A DNA stretch of 64,000 nucleotides from Bigelowiella natans CCMP2755 (lineage: Eukaryota > Cercozoa > Chlorarachniophyceae). Of this stretch, positions 36,573 to 48,840 are shown one piece after another (within the stretch, counting starts at the first letter, position 1; the number at the start of each line of letters is the position of its first letter). The position numbers were made by a program, and so were the translations under genes. The stretch is taken from positions 62,001 to 126,000 of the forward strand of contig ADNK01000096.1 in assembly GCA_000320545.1 (NCBI GenBank), written 5' to 3'. The notes under the pieces were generated by a model. That model searched no databases. It saw only the letters and a list, made by a program, of their open reading frames with translations, and was not told the DNA's origin.

Positions 36573-37037
36573 TAGTAAGTTTATACAAATGCGCATATGT
36601 GATGTTATCTAAAGAGGTCATCCAGTCACATTAAAATACAAGACTTCACATATATGCGTACGCCGCAGTCGTTAGCTGACAAATGTTCGATCATGACAGC
36701 ACACAAACAACGCAATCAGATCGTTGTACATAGCTAGCCATCATCACATGCAAAACAGCGCTGCTGCTTCTGCTGTTGCACACAATGATATGTTTATAGC
36801 TACATGTAACATGCGCACGCAGCATAGCATTCGACGATACGATGGTTTGCACGCGAACAGCTGCTTGCGTCATACGTACTCAGCACGAACAATTGAATGC
36901 ACAGCTTACACTATTGCGAAGGTCATCACGTGTCTTCTCTATACTTCCCGCGATAGCTGTTACGATTATAAATCACGTGAACATAGCTGAAACATTTCTT
37001 TTTTCGTGCTGACACATCAGACGACGGATGGACACGT
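36573..37037. other. convergent intergenic space
   Basis: It lies between the 3' ends of the cap methyltransferase and beta-propeller genes. It is rich in TGCA, GCATG and CACGTG words. No gene is seen. Confidence 0.6.
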
Positions 37038-38025
37038 TCAAATTGCTTCTTCCCAGCCGTTCAGCGGCTGCGCCATCGTGTAGCAGTAGTCTTTTGGACA
37101 CAGGATTCCAGTTCCATTAGATCCGGGCACAGGCTCAGGGACGAGTGTGCAAGGCCATGCTTCGGTGACTCCATTTGTCAGGGCTATTGGCGTTTTCCCA
37201 TCCTTTCCAAATACAACGTGCGGGCGTTCCCTTCTAGAGAGGTTAAGTGGCTTCTCATGAACTTGTTCGACGATGTTCTCGTAAACCTTGATATTGTTGT
37301 TTCCATACCATGTATATCCGTCTTCTGTGTAGTAGTGATAACCAAAAGGGGATTCCCAGCCACCACCATGGAGCACGGCATGCACAATGCCATTCTTATC
37401 CAGCCATATCATTGGGTCCTCCCCTCGCATCTGCTGGTCAGGGACAATGTTGGAGACATCTGGGAGATACACAGCGTAGTTTGCCACGTCCCTCCAGTTG
37501 GAGTGGTTCATCATACCGATAGCGGGGCGTGCGAGGCAGAGTATCGAGTCATCTTCTTTGATTATGCATGCCAGGTTTGAATCCGACGATGATGGATTCG
37601 GAACAAGTTGAGGCTCAGACCATGGGCCGTCAGGGCCTTTAGAGTAGCTCATTCGGGTAAGTAATGGTTCGGGGGGGTCTAGAGTACACTGCTGGTCGTT
37701 TGGGCAGGAGGGATCGCTTGTGCCATTGGCGCCGAAACATGAGTTTCCTGTGCAGGGAATGCTTTTTTGTCCGTAGTTTGTAGTGTAGAACATTACGTAT
37801 TCCCCTGTGGGTGCGCGGGACACTGTTGGCTCGTGCGCAAATACGGACCAAACGACTTCTCGACGCTTGAATTCCATTGGCCTCTTCGGGTCACTTGCTA
37901 CGGCATGAACAATCTGTAAATCGCCAAAAATATCATATCGTCTGAAAACTGGCTGCCCATTCGCAGCAAAAAAAGCTGGCGAATCCAAAATTAAGTTCCT
38001 AGGATCATCAAATATGACATATATT

Positions 38026-38074
<49 letters not shown>

Positions 38075-38465
38075 CACATAGAAAACAGCCGAAAACAAAA
38101 TACTACTTGAATACACGCACCTGGGAATTGGTTATCCAAGCCTTAATTCCTGTTCCGTTGACCATCTCCGCCGCCCACATATGGTATGTGCCATCGTCGG
38201 CTCTAATGACACTACCACCCCAAGAGCTAAGCTGATCTCCTTCGATTACTGTGCGTAGGCCGCTCCCCATTCCTTTGGAGTTGAGCGGCTCGAAGTTAAA
38301 TTCGTTGCACGTTTCCCCTTTAAATGCGGGGTCACAAGCACATTTAGTGTCGACACAGCGGCCATTGTAAACACAGTCGCGATCGTGGTCGCAGGCAGAA
38401 GGGAGCGCGGGAAAGGTTAAGAAGAGTAGGGTTCCCAAAAGCATGGCGTTCGCCTGAGTGATCAT
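37038..38465 (-). CDS. secreted EGF-like / five-bladed beta-propeller glycosidase-like protein
   Basis: Two exons, complement of 38121-38465 and 37038-37913, give 406 residues. Residues 1-25 are a signal peptide (start chosen for it; an upstream in-frame ATG exists at 38561). An EGF-like segment CDHDRDCVYNGRC...CACDPAFKGETC follows. The rest resembles the GH43-like five-bladed propeller of glycosyl hydrolases: YHMWAAEMVNG, WITNSQIVHAVASDP, VWSVFAHEPT, GEDPMIWLDKNGIVHAVLHGG, GYTW. Asn-X-Ser/Thr sites are frequent. It probably acts on an extracellular or lysosomal sugar polymer; the substrate is unknown and I cannot place catalytic acids with certainty. The single intron contains a long TA tract. 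Confidence 0.87.
38012..38070. repeat. (TA)n-rich tract in an intron
   Basis: A nearly pure TA stretch in the only intron of the EGF/propeller gene. Confidence 0.85.
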
Positions 38466-38903
38466 GCTAAAGTTGTATTTGGGGGGCTGCAATAACAATA
38501 GGCCGATAGATCTTGACTCGATATGTAGACTACACTCGTACACTTCTAAATTGCCTTTCACAGGCTGGATCTAGATCTAGCATGTCCCAACATGTACGAT
38601 CGTACATGTAACCGCAAAAAGTAACCGCCCACTCTTCTTACGAGTTACCTTTCAGACTTAGCGACGCATCGCCAAAAGTCGGAACGGGAAAACGGCCTGC
38701 CGTTCATCCCGAGCTTCTCGGGCAATGGCGCCTTTTGTCGGAAGAGTGTACCGCAATAATAGCCTGAGTATTTGTATACGCGACAGCATTTCGAACTTGT
38801 CGCATTAGAGGTACGTCGGAGCGTGCACATACTTGTGAGTTTGCGTGTGCACATACCTGTGAGTTTGCGCTCTGCACGGCGCTGGGAGTTCAAGCGAGCT
38901 CGA
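38466..38903. promoter_or_regulatory. divergent promoter region of the propeller and PPR genes
   Basis: 438 bases between opposite starts. A near-perfect tandem repeat of about 24 bases (gtgcacatac, then ttgtgagtttg or ctgtgagtttg) lies at about 38822-38870. Confidence 0.5.
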
Positions 38904-41900
38904 ATGAGACGTCTTTCTCCCAGTGGTATGATCTCAGCGGGTAAAGGGGGTATGGCGATGTGTGTATCTTGGTTTCGGGCATCCTTTGCCAGCCCCCCCC
39001 CCATCGTCTCGACCGGCTGCTTCGGCATAACACGACTTCGAGGCGACCCAGGACATTATGCTACCCGGTTTTATTCGAGCAGCATTGGTGAGGCCGACGA
39101 AAAGAGTGCTGCCAAAAAGCGCCAACTACGCCGAAATCGAAACAAGCGGATGGGGGGGACAAAATTTAGCGATGGAGTGGTAATGATCTGAGATCCTTGT
39201 TTTTTGACACTTCTATGCATGATGCCGTTTGGCAGTGACGCCCAATAAGAATAGTGGATGGTTGAGGCCAGAGTAATATGGAAACGAAAACAATATTGAA
39301 AACACAAGGGGAATGGAGTAACAATGTACGCGACAAAAGGAAGAGGATTTCATTGTTATCTGTATGCTGACACGTATTTCATTTTTAGGAAAATGATCGT
39401 TATGTGAAAACATTCCTGGGTACATTCTCTTTCAGAGAACGTCGAGGTGATAGACTTGTTATATACACCAGCGCTGATTTCCATTTGATAATGATGTCCA
39501 CATGAGGAAACCTGCGCCCGGTCACAAACTCAAGCATGCACATATGAATCCATTATGTGACGAATTCTCGATCATAACGCTGATAATCAATGCCACCATA
39601 CCATGTGTGTGTGTATGTGTGTGGTGTGTGTGTTCAAGGTCGCCAATCTTCTCTGATTAACAAGCATCCTCAAGATGCTGAAGCCACTAGCCCGGCTGCC
39701 TCCTCAACCGTACAGGGGAAGAAGACACGCAGGTTGGAGGCCGATCTTCTTCGGCGTCTCCCGTCAGAAGGCAGTTCTTCCTCTTCTTCTTCCTCCTCCT
39801 CCTCCTCCTCTGAAGCAATTCTGGCCTACATTTCAGTCATCATATTCTACCTTAGAGAGAGAAACTTTAGCAAGGCACGCTATTACCTGGAACTCGTTTC
39901 AGAATTGACAACATCATCCAGCAATGGCGCGGGCAGCGAAACGGGTAGTAATGGCTTGGTACAAGCTCTTCAGCTTGCATTCGATACATTCCCAACGACG
40001 GATACAACCTCTTCTGACCTTGAAGCGAAGCTAAAGAAATATATGGCCTGCGAGGGTGGATCCTGCTCCAAAGAGATCGTGGAGAGGGCGTGTTCTGGGT
40101 TGATCTCTGTGTGGTTAGAAGCCGGAGATATAGTGAAGCTAGCAGCAACACTGAAATACATGAGCTCTCATCAGATTCCGATAATATACGATGAGGACGA
40201 CGATGAGGACGCTATTCTCTGCGGCTTGACGAGTCTTGCCGCCACACTCCCCTCATTGAAAGGTGAGGTGAAAGAAGCAGCAGCTGCAGAGCTATCCGAA
40301 CCAGCAGCTGCAGCTGAAGTAACAGCGCATGTTCGGAAGCAGCTTCCAGCTCTTTTACACTCAGTAATCATGAAATCCGGGCGCCGTCAAGTAGGACAAT
40401 ATGTCTCGCTGTATTGCGCGCAGGCCACCGACTTGAGCAAGATGCAGCAGTTTGCAGAGTCGGAACTTTGTCGCAGCTGCCTGCCGGAGCAACTCCCAGA
40501 GGTTTTACACGCACTCGTGAGACTGCGATCTAGTTACAACGACCTTGTGGACCTTTTGAAGAACGAGATGCGAAGACACGCTTTCGCTCAGCAACAGCAA
40601 CATCAGCAGTATGAGGAGTATGATAGTCTTATGCTTGACGTAACCCGCCAATGCTGGGAGCAAATCCTCACAGTCAAAGATGTTGAAACGGTCAGCCGCC
40701 TTCAGATAGAAGAAGATATCATTGAATCTTTTGCAGCATCGAGAGAAGAGAGGGCGGGAGAAAAAGGGGTGGGAGACACAGACGCTACTACTGGCGACGA
40801 CAACGAAGTCGTTGAAGCGGCTTGGGAAGTGATAGCAGACCTAGCATTCCTTCTCCAGGACGAAGCACGCCATGCGTTGAAGCTGATGCAGATTGCTAGT
40901 AGTGGTAATGCTGAGCAAGCTCTTCACTACTTACAGACGGAAGGCCTGGAAGAAAAAGACAAGTTACAGACACTATTTCTCGACGCCATTGTCGCTGGTC
41001 TTGCACCGGCTTGGAGTTCATCAAGCACCATAGGCAGCAGCAGCAGCAGCAGCTATGGTGGTGGTGGCGATGTCAGCGATAGGGTTCGTGGACAAACGAT
41101 CAAGCCGAAAGAGATAGCAAGTGCGAAGAGGCTGCTTGATCGCGTAGTAAGGGGATATCGTAAGCTAGAGAAATTCCCGTCTATAAACAGATGTGAAGAG
41201 ATTATCACTGTGGCGTTCTCTCTAGGGAACTTCGGGGCCGCCAAGGCTGGCATTGTATGGCTTCTGAATACCCGTGACACGGACGATGAGCAGCAGCCAA
41301 CTCACCTCCACGACCCCCTCCGACTAGTCTTCATGACTGCGAGGAAGTGCAGCCGCGAACTTAGCGAAGACGATGCTAACCTACTTATCCGCTTGGCCGG
41401 TGTTGTGGAGAACGAAATGCCGAGTAGTAGTTTGAGCGTTTTCTTATACAGTGCTATGATCTTCTCCCTCGATTTGTGCTGGATTCGTGCAAAAAGCCTA
41501 AAGCAAAAGGAGGCTTTAGGAGGCTGCATCTGGACAACTTTCACCTCGATAGTGAGGGTTAAGCAGTTGCGTCCCGACATATTTGTTTGCAACGCCGCAC
41601 TCCACCACTTTGCGCGAGAGGGCAATGAGGAGCGCGTCAAGTTCGTGCTTAGGGCGATGGAGAAATACGGTCTCCAACCAAACAAATGCACGTTCGACGC
41701 TTTGCTGCATCTGCAGATGGCGAATAACGGGAAGAGTGAGGACATAAGCCAGACGCTGATGCAGATGAAGGCAAAAGGCTTCGAGCCGTCTGAGAGCCTT
41801 GTCAACGCCGCTATTACAACCAGTGGCGTGGAGGCGAATAACGTCAAACGTGTGGAGGACTACATCGCGCAGATGGGCGAGGAGACTGTATCCGCTGCAT

Positions 41901-42466
41901 CTCAGGTGGAGATTATGACTTTCTATTCGTCAAAAGGAGAAGTGGAAAAGGTCTTTGCCTTTCTTGAGGGCGTCCGTAGTCCCGAAATATCTATGTACAC
42001 AATCGCTTTCAACTGCTTCTCGCGCCAAGATGACCATTTTCCCTCCCTGCCGTGCAACATCCGAATGTTTGTAAACCTGTTTGAGAGGCTTTTGAACGAT
42101 AAAGAGATATTGTGGGACCAATTCCTGGTCTCGGCAGCTCTGAACGCGATTCACAAGATTTCCCACACGCATATGAACTTCGGGATAAAAAAGGCTGAGA
42201 CAGTTTTCCAGCGAGCCGCTGAGCAGGACGTCAGGGTATTGCCGAAGGCGATGCAAAAACTGTTGTACTTATATATTAAAAACCAGAGAATCGACCTGGT
42301 CGAGCGCTTGATGCGAGCCTCGAAGACAACGTATCGGTGGAATACTCGGGAAGTGATGTTTAAAATCCGTAAAGCGGTAGAATATGGGGTCTTTCCGTCG
42401 CATACGCGTCGAGCATTAGAGAGTTTTCGAACCAAGCTCCTCCAAGATTCAAACGAATACTCATAG
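38904..42466 (+). CDS. pentatricopeptide-repeat-like protein, predicted mitochondrial
   Basis: Three exons, 38904-39179, 39389-39446 and 39639-42466, join in phase and give about 1053 residues. The last exon alone is over 940 codons, exceptional in this intron-rich window. The N-terminus (residues 1-70) is rich in Arg, Ser and Ala without acidic residues until about residue 55, like a mitochondrial presequence. Helical repeats fill the protein. PPR-like units are clearest near residues 760-850 (CNAALHHFAREGNEERVKFV, YGLQPNKCTFDALL, KGFEPSESLVNAAI). PPR proteins bind organelle RNA. A poly-Ser run and an acidic DEDDDED stretch are inserted. The RNA target is unknown. Other helical-repeat families are possible for the N-terminal half. 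Confidence 0.83.
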
Positions 42467-42851
42467 TTGCAATTCGATCATGTTTTGATTCGGAGACATA
42501 TAGACAAATCTCTCTAGGCTCACATCAAATGCTGGAAAGGATTTCATTTCATGTCAAATTGTCTGTGATTTCAAAGTCCAAGAAGATGACCCTTGCGTTG
42601 CTTCCCCTTGATGACAGAAATCAGAGAACGAAATGCTAGATGTTGCATTCACGGCGCACAATCCTTACGTCATGCACATCATGCATGCGGCGGTGCACAC
42701 CTTCTAGCCTTGTCCATCACGACAAACTTGTGAGCATGTGCAAGATGCGCGTGCACATCCATGGCATGTAGCTGCGATCATTGCGATGAACGTGCCAGCG
42801 TGGCGCAGGAGCGCGATGGGTCTGCGAACTTCATTCTGTGCACAATTCATG
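42467..42851. other. intergenic stretch after the PPR gene
   Basis: TGCA and GCATG-rich from about 42640 on. No gene is seen. Confidence 0.6.
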
Positions 42852-43206
42852 ATTTGACTGGTGCATGTACACCAGTAATTGTTACGTCGCTAAACGCGGC
42901 TAAAATTCTAGTACATAATAGACATGACTAAATGAATGCAAAACGTGGCCATTGTGTATCGATTGGTAAAGATCATGCAAACAAGTTGATACTGTCACAT
43001 TTTGACATTGCATGACGATCACAAGAAGAAAGCAAGAATCATGTAAGTAGCATGTAATTGCATGCAAGTGCAGCCTAATGATTGGCCATGCACAGATGAG
43101 TAGACTGTAGAAAAATTGTACTCATGCAAGTAGCATGTCATTGCATCAAAGTTCAGTCAGCATAATTTGCTATACACATGTAAATAGTACAGAAAAGTGT
43201 ACTTTT

Positions 43207-43845
43207 TTAATTTTTGCATGCATAATTCAATTTGAAAACACAGTTAGTAAGTTTCATTTCAAATTCCATTTTGCCATCCTCTTCAACAAGATGCTTGCAC
43301 TCGTTCTCAGCAAAATCGTTACAAAACTTAAGCCATAATTCCTTTTTTTTTGCTTGATGTTGACTTTTGTAGTCATGTAAGATTTTTCCCAGGTAATTAT
43401 GCGCTTCATTCATCTGCTTCAGTAAAGGTTCTGCATTTGGATTTGCAGCAACTGATTTACAAAACTTGACAAACTTTGTCTTGACGTCATCAGGTTCGTT
43501 TTCCGGTACAGATTTTCCATTATCAACTTCTTCTTCTTCTTCTTCTTCTTCTTGTTCTTCTGCTTCTGTATGCACGTCATCAGTCTTCACTTCACTGTCT
43601 TCCGCTTTATTCACGTCTTTAGCTTGGTCTTCAGGTACAGTCTTCACGTCATCAGCTTCGTCTTCAGGTACAGTTTTCACGTCATCAGCTTCGTCTTCAG
43701 GTACAGTCTCCACGTCATCAGTGGTAGTAGAGTACATCTTTACAAATTCATTACAATAATCATATGTAACTGACTTTTTAATACAACCAACATGTGGTAT
43801 ACTGTCTCTTTGCGCATAAATGCGACGCTTATAAATGTATATCAA
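43207..43845 (-). CDS. acidic repeat ORF inside the inverted-repeat element
   Basis: A 212-codon uninterrupted frame. Residues about 44-85 contain three near-identical 11-residue repeats (VPEDEADDVKT), followed by a run of Glu and then a Lys-rich helical part (residues about 130-212). The start may be the later Met at residue 37, because the first part is Tyr/Arg-rich and unlike the rest. No transposase catalytic motif is visible. I do not recognise a family. Its location between the inverted ends suggests cargo or a degenerate element protein. Confidence 0.5.
   Translation of the reverse strand: MIYIYKRRIYAQRDSIPHVGCIKKSVTYDYCNEFVKMYSTTTDDVETVPEDEADDVKTVPEDEADDVKTVPEDQAKDVNKAEDSEVKTDDVHTEAEEQEEEEEEEEVDNGKSVPENEPDDVKTKFVKFCKSVAANPNAEPLLKQMNEAHNYLGKILHDYKSQHQAKKKELWLKFCNDFAENECKHLVEEDGKMEFEMKLTNCVFKLNYACKN
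43619..43717. repeat. 33-bp tandem repeat, three copies
   Basis: Three units of 33 bases (core acgtcatcagcttcgtcttc) encode the 11-residue repeats of the acidic ORF on the minus strand. The first unit is the most diverged. Confidence 0.85.
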
Positions 43846-44064
43846 GCGCTTGCCATGTTTACATTTATCTTAACATTTGACCCGCCATGTAAAAAGACAT
43901 CTGCTATCATGCTTTACCATCAACTTTTATGATCCTAGCAAAATAATGCACATTTGGTACACTGTTTACATTGTAAGTCAGCTAAACAAACGTCTTCTCG
44001 ATATAAGCTTTTGTCAACTCTAAAAGCGATGCAATAATTACTGGTGTATATACACCAGTATTTG

Positions 44065-45096
44065 AAGTCATTCAAAGTTTGACATTGTTGGGTTGCTTGG
44101 ACGCTGAGCTGCAAACATTGGACACTGAGACACTTCGACTTGTTTTGGATAGGTTGAATTCACAGCCCCACCTAGCCATGTGTCCTCTCACCTTCGCACG
44201 CAAAAGAATTCTTGCTTGTGTGCTAGCTTGCTCGTTCACTTTCAAATCGGTCAATTCCCATGAAGATTTTGAACACAATGATGCCTAGATGCTGCCATTG
44301 CATGCAAAATTGTGACAGAAACAGGTGTCAACGAAGTTCCGTTTCCTTCAGCACGGTCGACACGGCACCAACAATCATCCACGTGCATGCTGGCATGGCA
44401 ATAAGTTGCTCTTGAAGTTTGGAAACCAGTGCAACCGCGTGATGTGCACTGGAGGACCGCAGGAGAACGGGACATTGATGTGTTTAACTCCATGCCAACT
44501 CCGGTTCCATCCATTTTCTCAATTTGGGTCAGAGAAATGCCAGCTTTTCTCACAACAATTATTACAACAACATCCTGATACTGTCAGTTAGTACCGGTAG
44601 TCTGTCATTTAGTTTATGAATGATGGAGTTTCCCACTCACATTCGCACAGACGACATGGAATTTAGTGGAAAAGGGCTGGTACAAAGTGCAGTTCGTGTT
44701 CCACCTTTTGTTTGGGAAGGACCGCACAATTTGATTTTCTTTTTCGACAATCGATCAGCATCGGTATACATGTAGATCTAGGAAATTGAACAACATTTTG
44801 TGCGATCCGAACATCCGAACAACAAACATGACAGAGTGAAAAGTCACAGTGCATCAAATTTAAAAAATGTGACAGGGAACATTTTGATTGTATTTGAAAA
44901 GTGCAAAAATGGCCTCCTTTCATTCACATTTTGCGAAGTTGTACTTGGAAAATAGAAAAAGAAGGAAAAGAAGAGAAAAAGAAGGAAAAGAAGACTGTTG
45001 CGATTTGTAGTGGTAAGAAATGATTTCACTGTAGCACTAGATCTAGTTATTAAGCGTGGTTGGCTCCAAAATTCGAATTAACCAACCAACCAAGTT
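44065..45096. other. gene-free stretch between the element and the zinc-finger gene
   Basis: Short ORFs on both strands have no domain and no consistent exon chain. A purine-rich run (aagaaggaaaagaag) lies at 44958-44995. Confidence 0.45.
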
Positions 45097-47097
45097 ATGC
45101 AACTACCAATGGTTGACAAGGATGAAGCCTACAGACAGAACCCTTCTGTGGTTTGTAGGAACCCAGCGCTTCACAGAGATCGAAGTTCTCAGAGATTCAA
45201 CGACAACATCAGAACTATCAGATCTGCTCCGCATCCAGCAGGCAGCATGAGTTCATTCTCTCATTTGAATCCTCCTATTGCATCATCAAATACATCAATG
45301 TTCAATGCTTCGAATTCGACGCCTCAATGTAACTTCAAAGTTCTAAGATATTCCTTAAAACCTGAAACTCAAAATTGGAACTCGGATGATTGTCGTCTAG
45401 AGTATGTTCAAGAAAACTCAGAACGGAAACTTCATCATCATCAAAGCCCAGTAAAGTTAACTAGCATTGCACCTGGAGACCGTGTTCTGAGTCAATCGCT
45501 ACTATTGAAGAATGAAGCTAAAGACTCGAATTTTGAAGCTCGTAGATGTGAAGGTTCCCCTTTCGTCCCTCAAACTCAAAATGCGATCACTCTTTCTGCA
45601 AAGGAGAAAGGAGCACGCCAAGAGAATGATCAACATTACATTTCAAAAGGATCGGTCCAGAATTCTCAAGAGAATTCCGAGTCACAGTCTCTTCCCTTTT
45701 TTGCACGATCTCCATCTCTATGGAAGTCTGTAAACTTTTCACGATCTCCTTCTCCATGGCATGTATCTCGTTTCAACATTGCCGACAAAGAAAGTGTCTC
45801 TGAAGTGGAAAGATTCAACGTTCATGATGGTTAGTGAGAAATTGCAATCTAACTTTGCAAATTCAAAACTTAAATTTATGTTCTTCGGAAGGAAATGATA
45901 TTTATGGACTCCACGATACAAGTTCAATGTCGTGTCTCTCAAGCGACATCATAAGTGATAAGCCAGAAACTGGAATCCCAAGTAAGGATCTAGATTGATG
46001 GGTAGCGGCAGATTTTGACTCTCTTAACTTATTGTTACAGAAGATCTTGAGGGAGGATTAGAGGTGTAAGCCTCATTATTCACACAGGATGTTGTTCTAA
46101 TTATTTTCTTATAGGCTTTGTTGAGAGACGAAAGTTCAGAAGACAGAAAACTGTCTCCTAATTCTGAATCGATGAAGAATATCTCGAAAGTCCATCAGAC
46201 AGAAGCACACTGTGCGGATTTGAAGATAGGAATTGAAAATAGCAATACAAAGGCGTTTGCACGGTGGGCAGAGAAGATAAACTCTTTCAAGCCCCCTCAG
46301 ACCGATTCCCGTATCCAGAGTAATCACCTTTGTTTTGAACTGCTTTCATTGCTTACGACAACTTTACCTTTATCATTCACGAAAACTACACTTTCTTGAA
46401 ATGATGATGATCAGAGTCACATTTATATGATTGACAGAGTTTAAGACTGAAATGTGCAGTAACTGGATATCGACTGGCAGATGCATCTGGGGCATGAATT
46501 GTGGTCAATGCTTTGCTTTGCCCATTCGTTTTATGAGATTCTAGATATATCACATATAAACTTTTCATGTTACAATAGACTATGCCCATGGATTGAGTGA
46601 GCTGAAGAAGAGCCGATTAGGTTCATTTAACTCATAATTTTTCACCTCTCGTATTAGAATAAATAGTGCAATTATCAGGAAAGCACTACAAGAGTATGTT
46701 ATGTCCAGGTTCGTTTATTTCGAGAATATACTTTGGAAAGTACGCATTCAATTCTAAATTTCCCTTATTTTTAGAACTTTTCTGTCACGAGTGCCATAAT
46801 GACGAAACACCAGGTGATAAGTATAGCCAATTTAAATTCAACAATGGAAGTTCTTATCGGAGAAAGAATGTTGGTGGTAATCTCCCTGCAGGCTCCAAAA
46901 ATGTTACATTCTGTGTAAGATCTTGCAAGTATGGAAATCGATGCACTTTTGCGCATCCGGGAGATTTTGTTCGAAGGAGCTCGAGAGAATACTATATGGT
47001 AGAAGCCGTGACATCCTTCCTGCACATCTTTCGACTGAAATCACATCTATATGTAGGAAAAAATATTACCTGCAGACTACCGAATACGTATGATTAA
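45097..47097 (+). CDS. low-complexity protein with a CCCH-like zinc-finger segment
   Basis: Predicted exons: 45097-45829, 45892-45981, 46041-46063, 46115-46310, 46579-46620, 46679-46708, 46775-46813 and 46892-47097, all in phase, about 452 residues. Exons of 23, 30 and 39 bases are short. Most of the protein is polar, Ser/Asn/Gln-rich and probably disordered, with SPSP and SRSPS motifs. Near the C-terminus CVRSCKYGNRCTFAHPGD resembles the C-x5-C-x3-H part of RNA-binding CCCH fingers, preceded by CHEC. The spacing of the first Cys is atypical (C-x3-C). The last exon could end earlier at a GT near 47000. RNA binding is inferred from the finger only. Confidence 0.65.
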
Positions 47098-48840
47098 TGC
47101 AAGCGCAAGCCTCCCTGAGGATCGATATTCTCAGGGATTTTCTTCTATTGCCGTTTGAAACGAAGGGACATCGTTAGCGTTCTTAGCCATCTCACGAATT
47201 TCGATTAGATGTTCTTAAGAGCATGAGAAGCTTCATGTAAGCACATGTGTGAAACTACGTAACCACACGTGACCACCGTGTGTTGACTTACTTACCACAT
47301 ATTCATTTTGATATTGTACAATTTCGAATCAATTTATCGATCATTTTTAAATTGCAGCCAACGTGAGTTTAAATGCACATGGGATAGTTGAGAACAAACT
47401 AGTTGTTTCATGAGTTGATGACAGTCCTCTAGATTTTGTTACTCGACGACGTTTCTCGAGATTCGGGAGCGATATATTTAGGTGCAATAAAAATCTCAAT
47501 GTAATACAAATCTCTATCATAGTATATGAAGGAGATTGAACTTTTGCGTTTAGACTGATGTACATGCGTATGTCTAGACGTGTGATTTCGTTGTGCACTT
47601 CATTTGCGGCATGCACTTTGCATTTGAAATTTGGAATGAATGCACATACGTTCGCTCAAGTGAGGTTGCACGGTTGCTTGATGAATGTCAAATTGCTTCT
47701 TTCGTGCACGACATGAGAAGCATCACTGCTCATTGTGTCTCTTTCGAGTCCCTGTTGCAGGGCTTTCTCGAAAAGGCCGCGTCGATCACTTGCTGGCTGT
47801 CATCCAAATCAACAGGCTAGGAGTCCAATGGCATGACCACAGCAACATCAGAGAACATGAGAAGAAGATGAAGATCTCAAAAAGTGCCATCGCCGACTTC
47901 CAAACTGGCTAGCTGGTGTCAAGATGGATGAAAACATCAAACGCAGCTAGAAATGTGAGGAACGCGTTTGGAATTGAACGTTGCTCACTCGTGTGTCAGA
48001 AAGCAACCTGGATTGAAAGTGAGCCCAGAAGCCCAGCTAGCCAGGTCCAGGTCTTTGGACGGAACACTCTTCATCCATCGTCCCACCAAAGTGCTCACTC
48101 GTTTCCACCAAGGTGGCTGACCAGACGCAATGCCATGACGGCGCTCATGTGAATCAGGAATTTTCCTTTTCAAGATGTTTGCCCTTTCGACGTCTTTGTC
48201 CGCTGCTTGTAGTTTTCCGAAGACTTTCAATTGTGTGCCTGTCGATCGCCATTTTGCGCAGTGTGCAATCACAATGCAGATGTGCACCGCCGGTCAATGT
48301 GGCAGTTTGAGCTCGCAGAAAAGCTGAACAGTCAGTGCCGACCAACACTGCTCTCTGGTCAAAGTGCAAACTGCTGCCACAGTGGCAGCCGTTGTTGCTT
48401 GCTTGCTACCGCTGCGCACCGCCCAGGAATGCCATCGCGCCTTGCCTTTTCTCAGGATTCTTTTAATGCCCGCAATTACCGGTGGCAGCACAAACATCGT
48501 CAAAATCCTCAACGCCTACATTCATTTTCATGATCAGATCTGTTTCTCTTAGCCAGGACAAAACCTCGAATTTGAATCCCCGGCAAGAATACTCCATGGA
48601 GTCACGATGAGTCGATAAACTTTCAAAAAGGGCCGATGAAAGGAAAATGGACTTGGCTCGTAGAACCTGAATTAAAAGCGTTTTTCCGGAATGACCCAAT
48701 GAGAAGAGTAATGCGGTCTTATTCGCCACTGTTGCACTTTTTCCATGTCGCATGACACAATCACTAGAGGTTTTATTCGATTTACTTGAAGTTTTTATCT
48801 AAAATCTAAAATACATCACACATTCCACCCTGCACACAAG
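47098..48840. other. 1.7-kb gene-poor stretch
   Basis: Several overlapping ORFs of 60-100 codons occur, mainly on the minus strand (48463-48753, 47985-48287), but in different frames and without a domain or splice chain. They could be a decayed coding sequence. A 7-bp stem (ccctgag/ctcaggg) lies at 47113-47136. Confidence 0.4.

Larger units (their letters stand above)
42852..44064. mobile_element. 1.2-kb element with 35-bp inverted ends and a 5-bp target-site duplication
   Basis: The element spans 42857-44059. Its first 35 bases match the reverse complement of its last 35 except at five positions, all of them transitions. Both ends begin actggtg, and the outer 20 bases of each end are themselves a palindrome (actggtg, six bases, caccagt). 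The direct repeat ATTTG flanks the element at 42852-42856 and 44060-44064. Inside lies an acidic ORF on the minus strand and no recognisable transposase. A 5-bp duplication fits several DNA-transposon groups, for example Transib, but the ends do not match one I know. It is probably a non-autonomous or gene-carrying DNA transposon. Confidence 0.75.

Noticed and set aside
47113-47136. Stem-loop ccctgag/ctcaggg as a histone-type or terminator hairpin
   Set aside because: Stem of only seven pairs, long loop, no histone gene nearby and no conserved flank.
48463-48753. Minus-strand ORF containing SLGHSGKTLL, resembling a P-loop
   Set aside because: The Gly five positions before the GK pair is missing, so it is not a Walker A motif, and the neighbouring minus-strand ORFs are in other frames with no splice chain.
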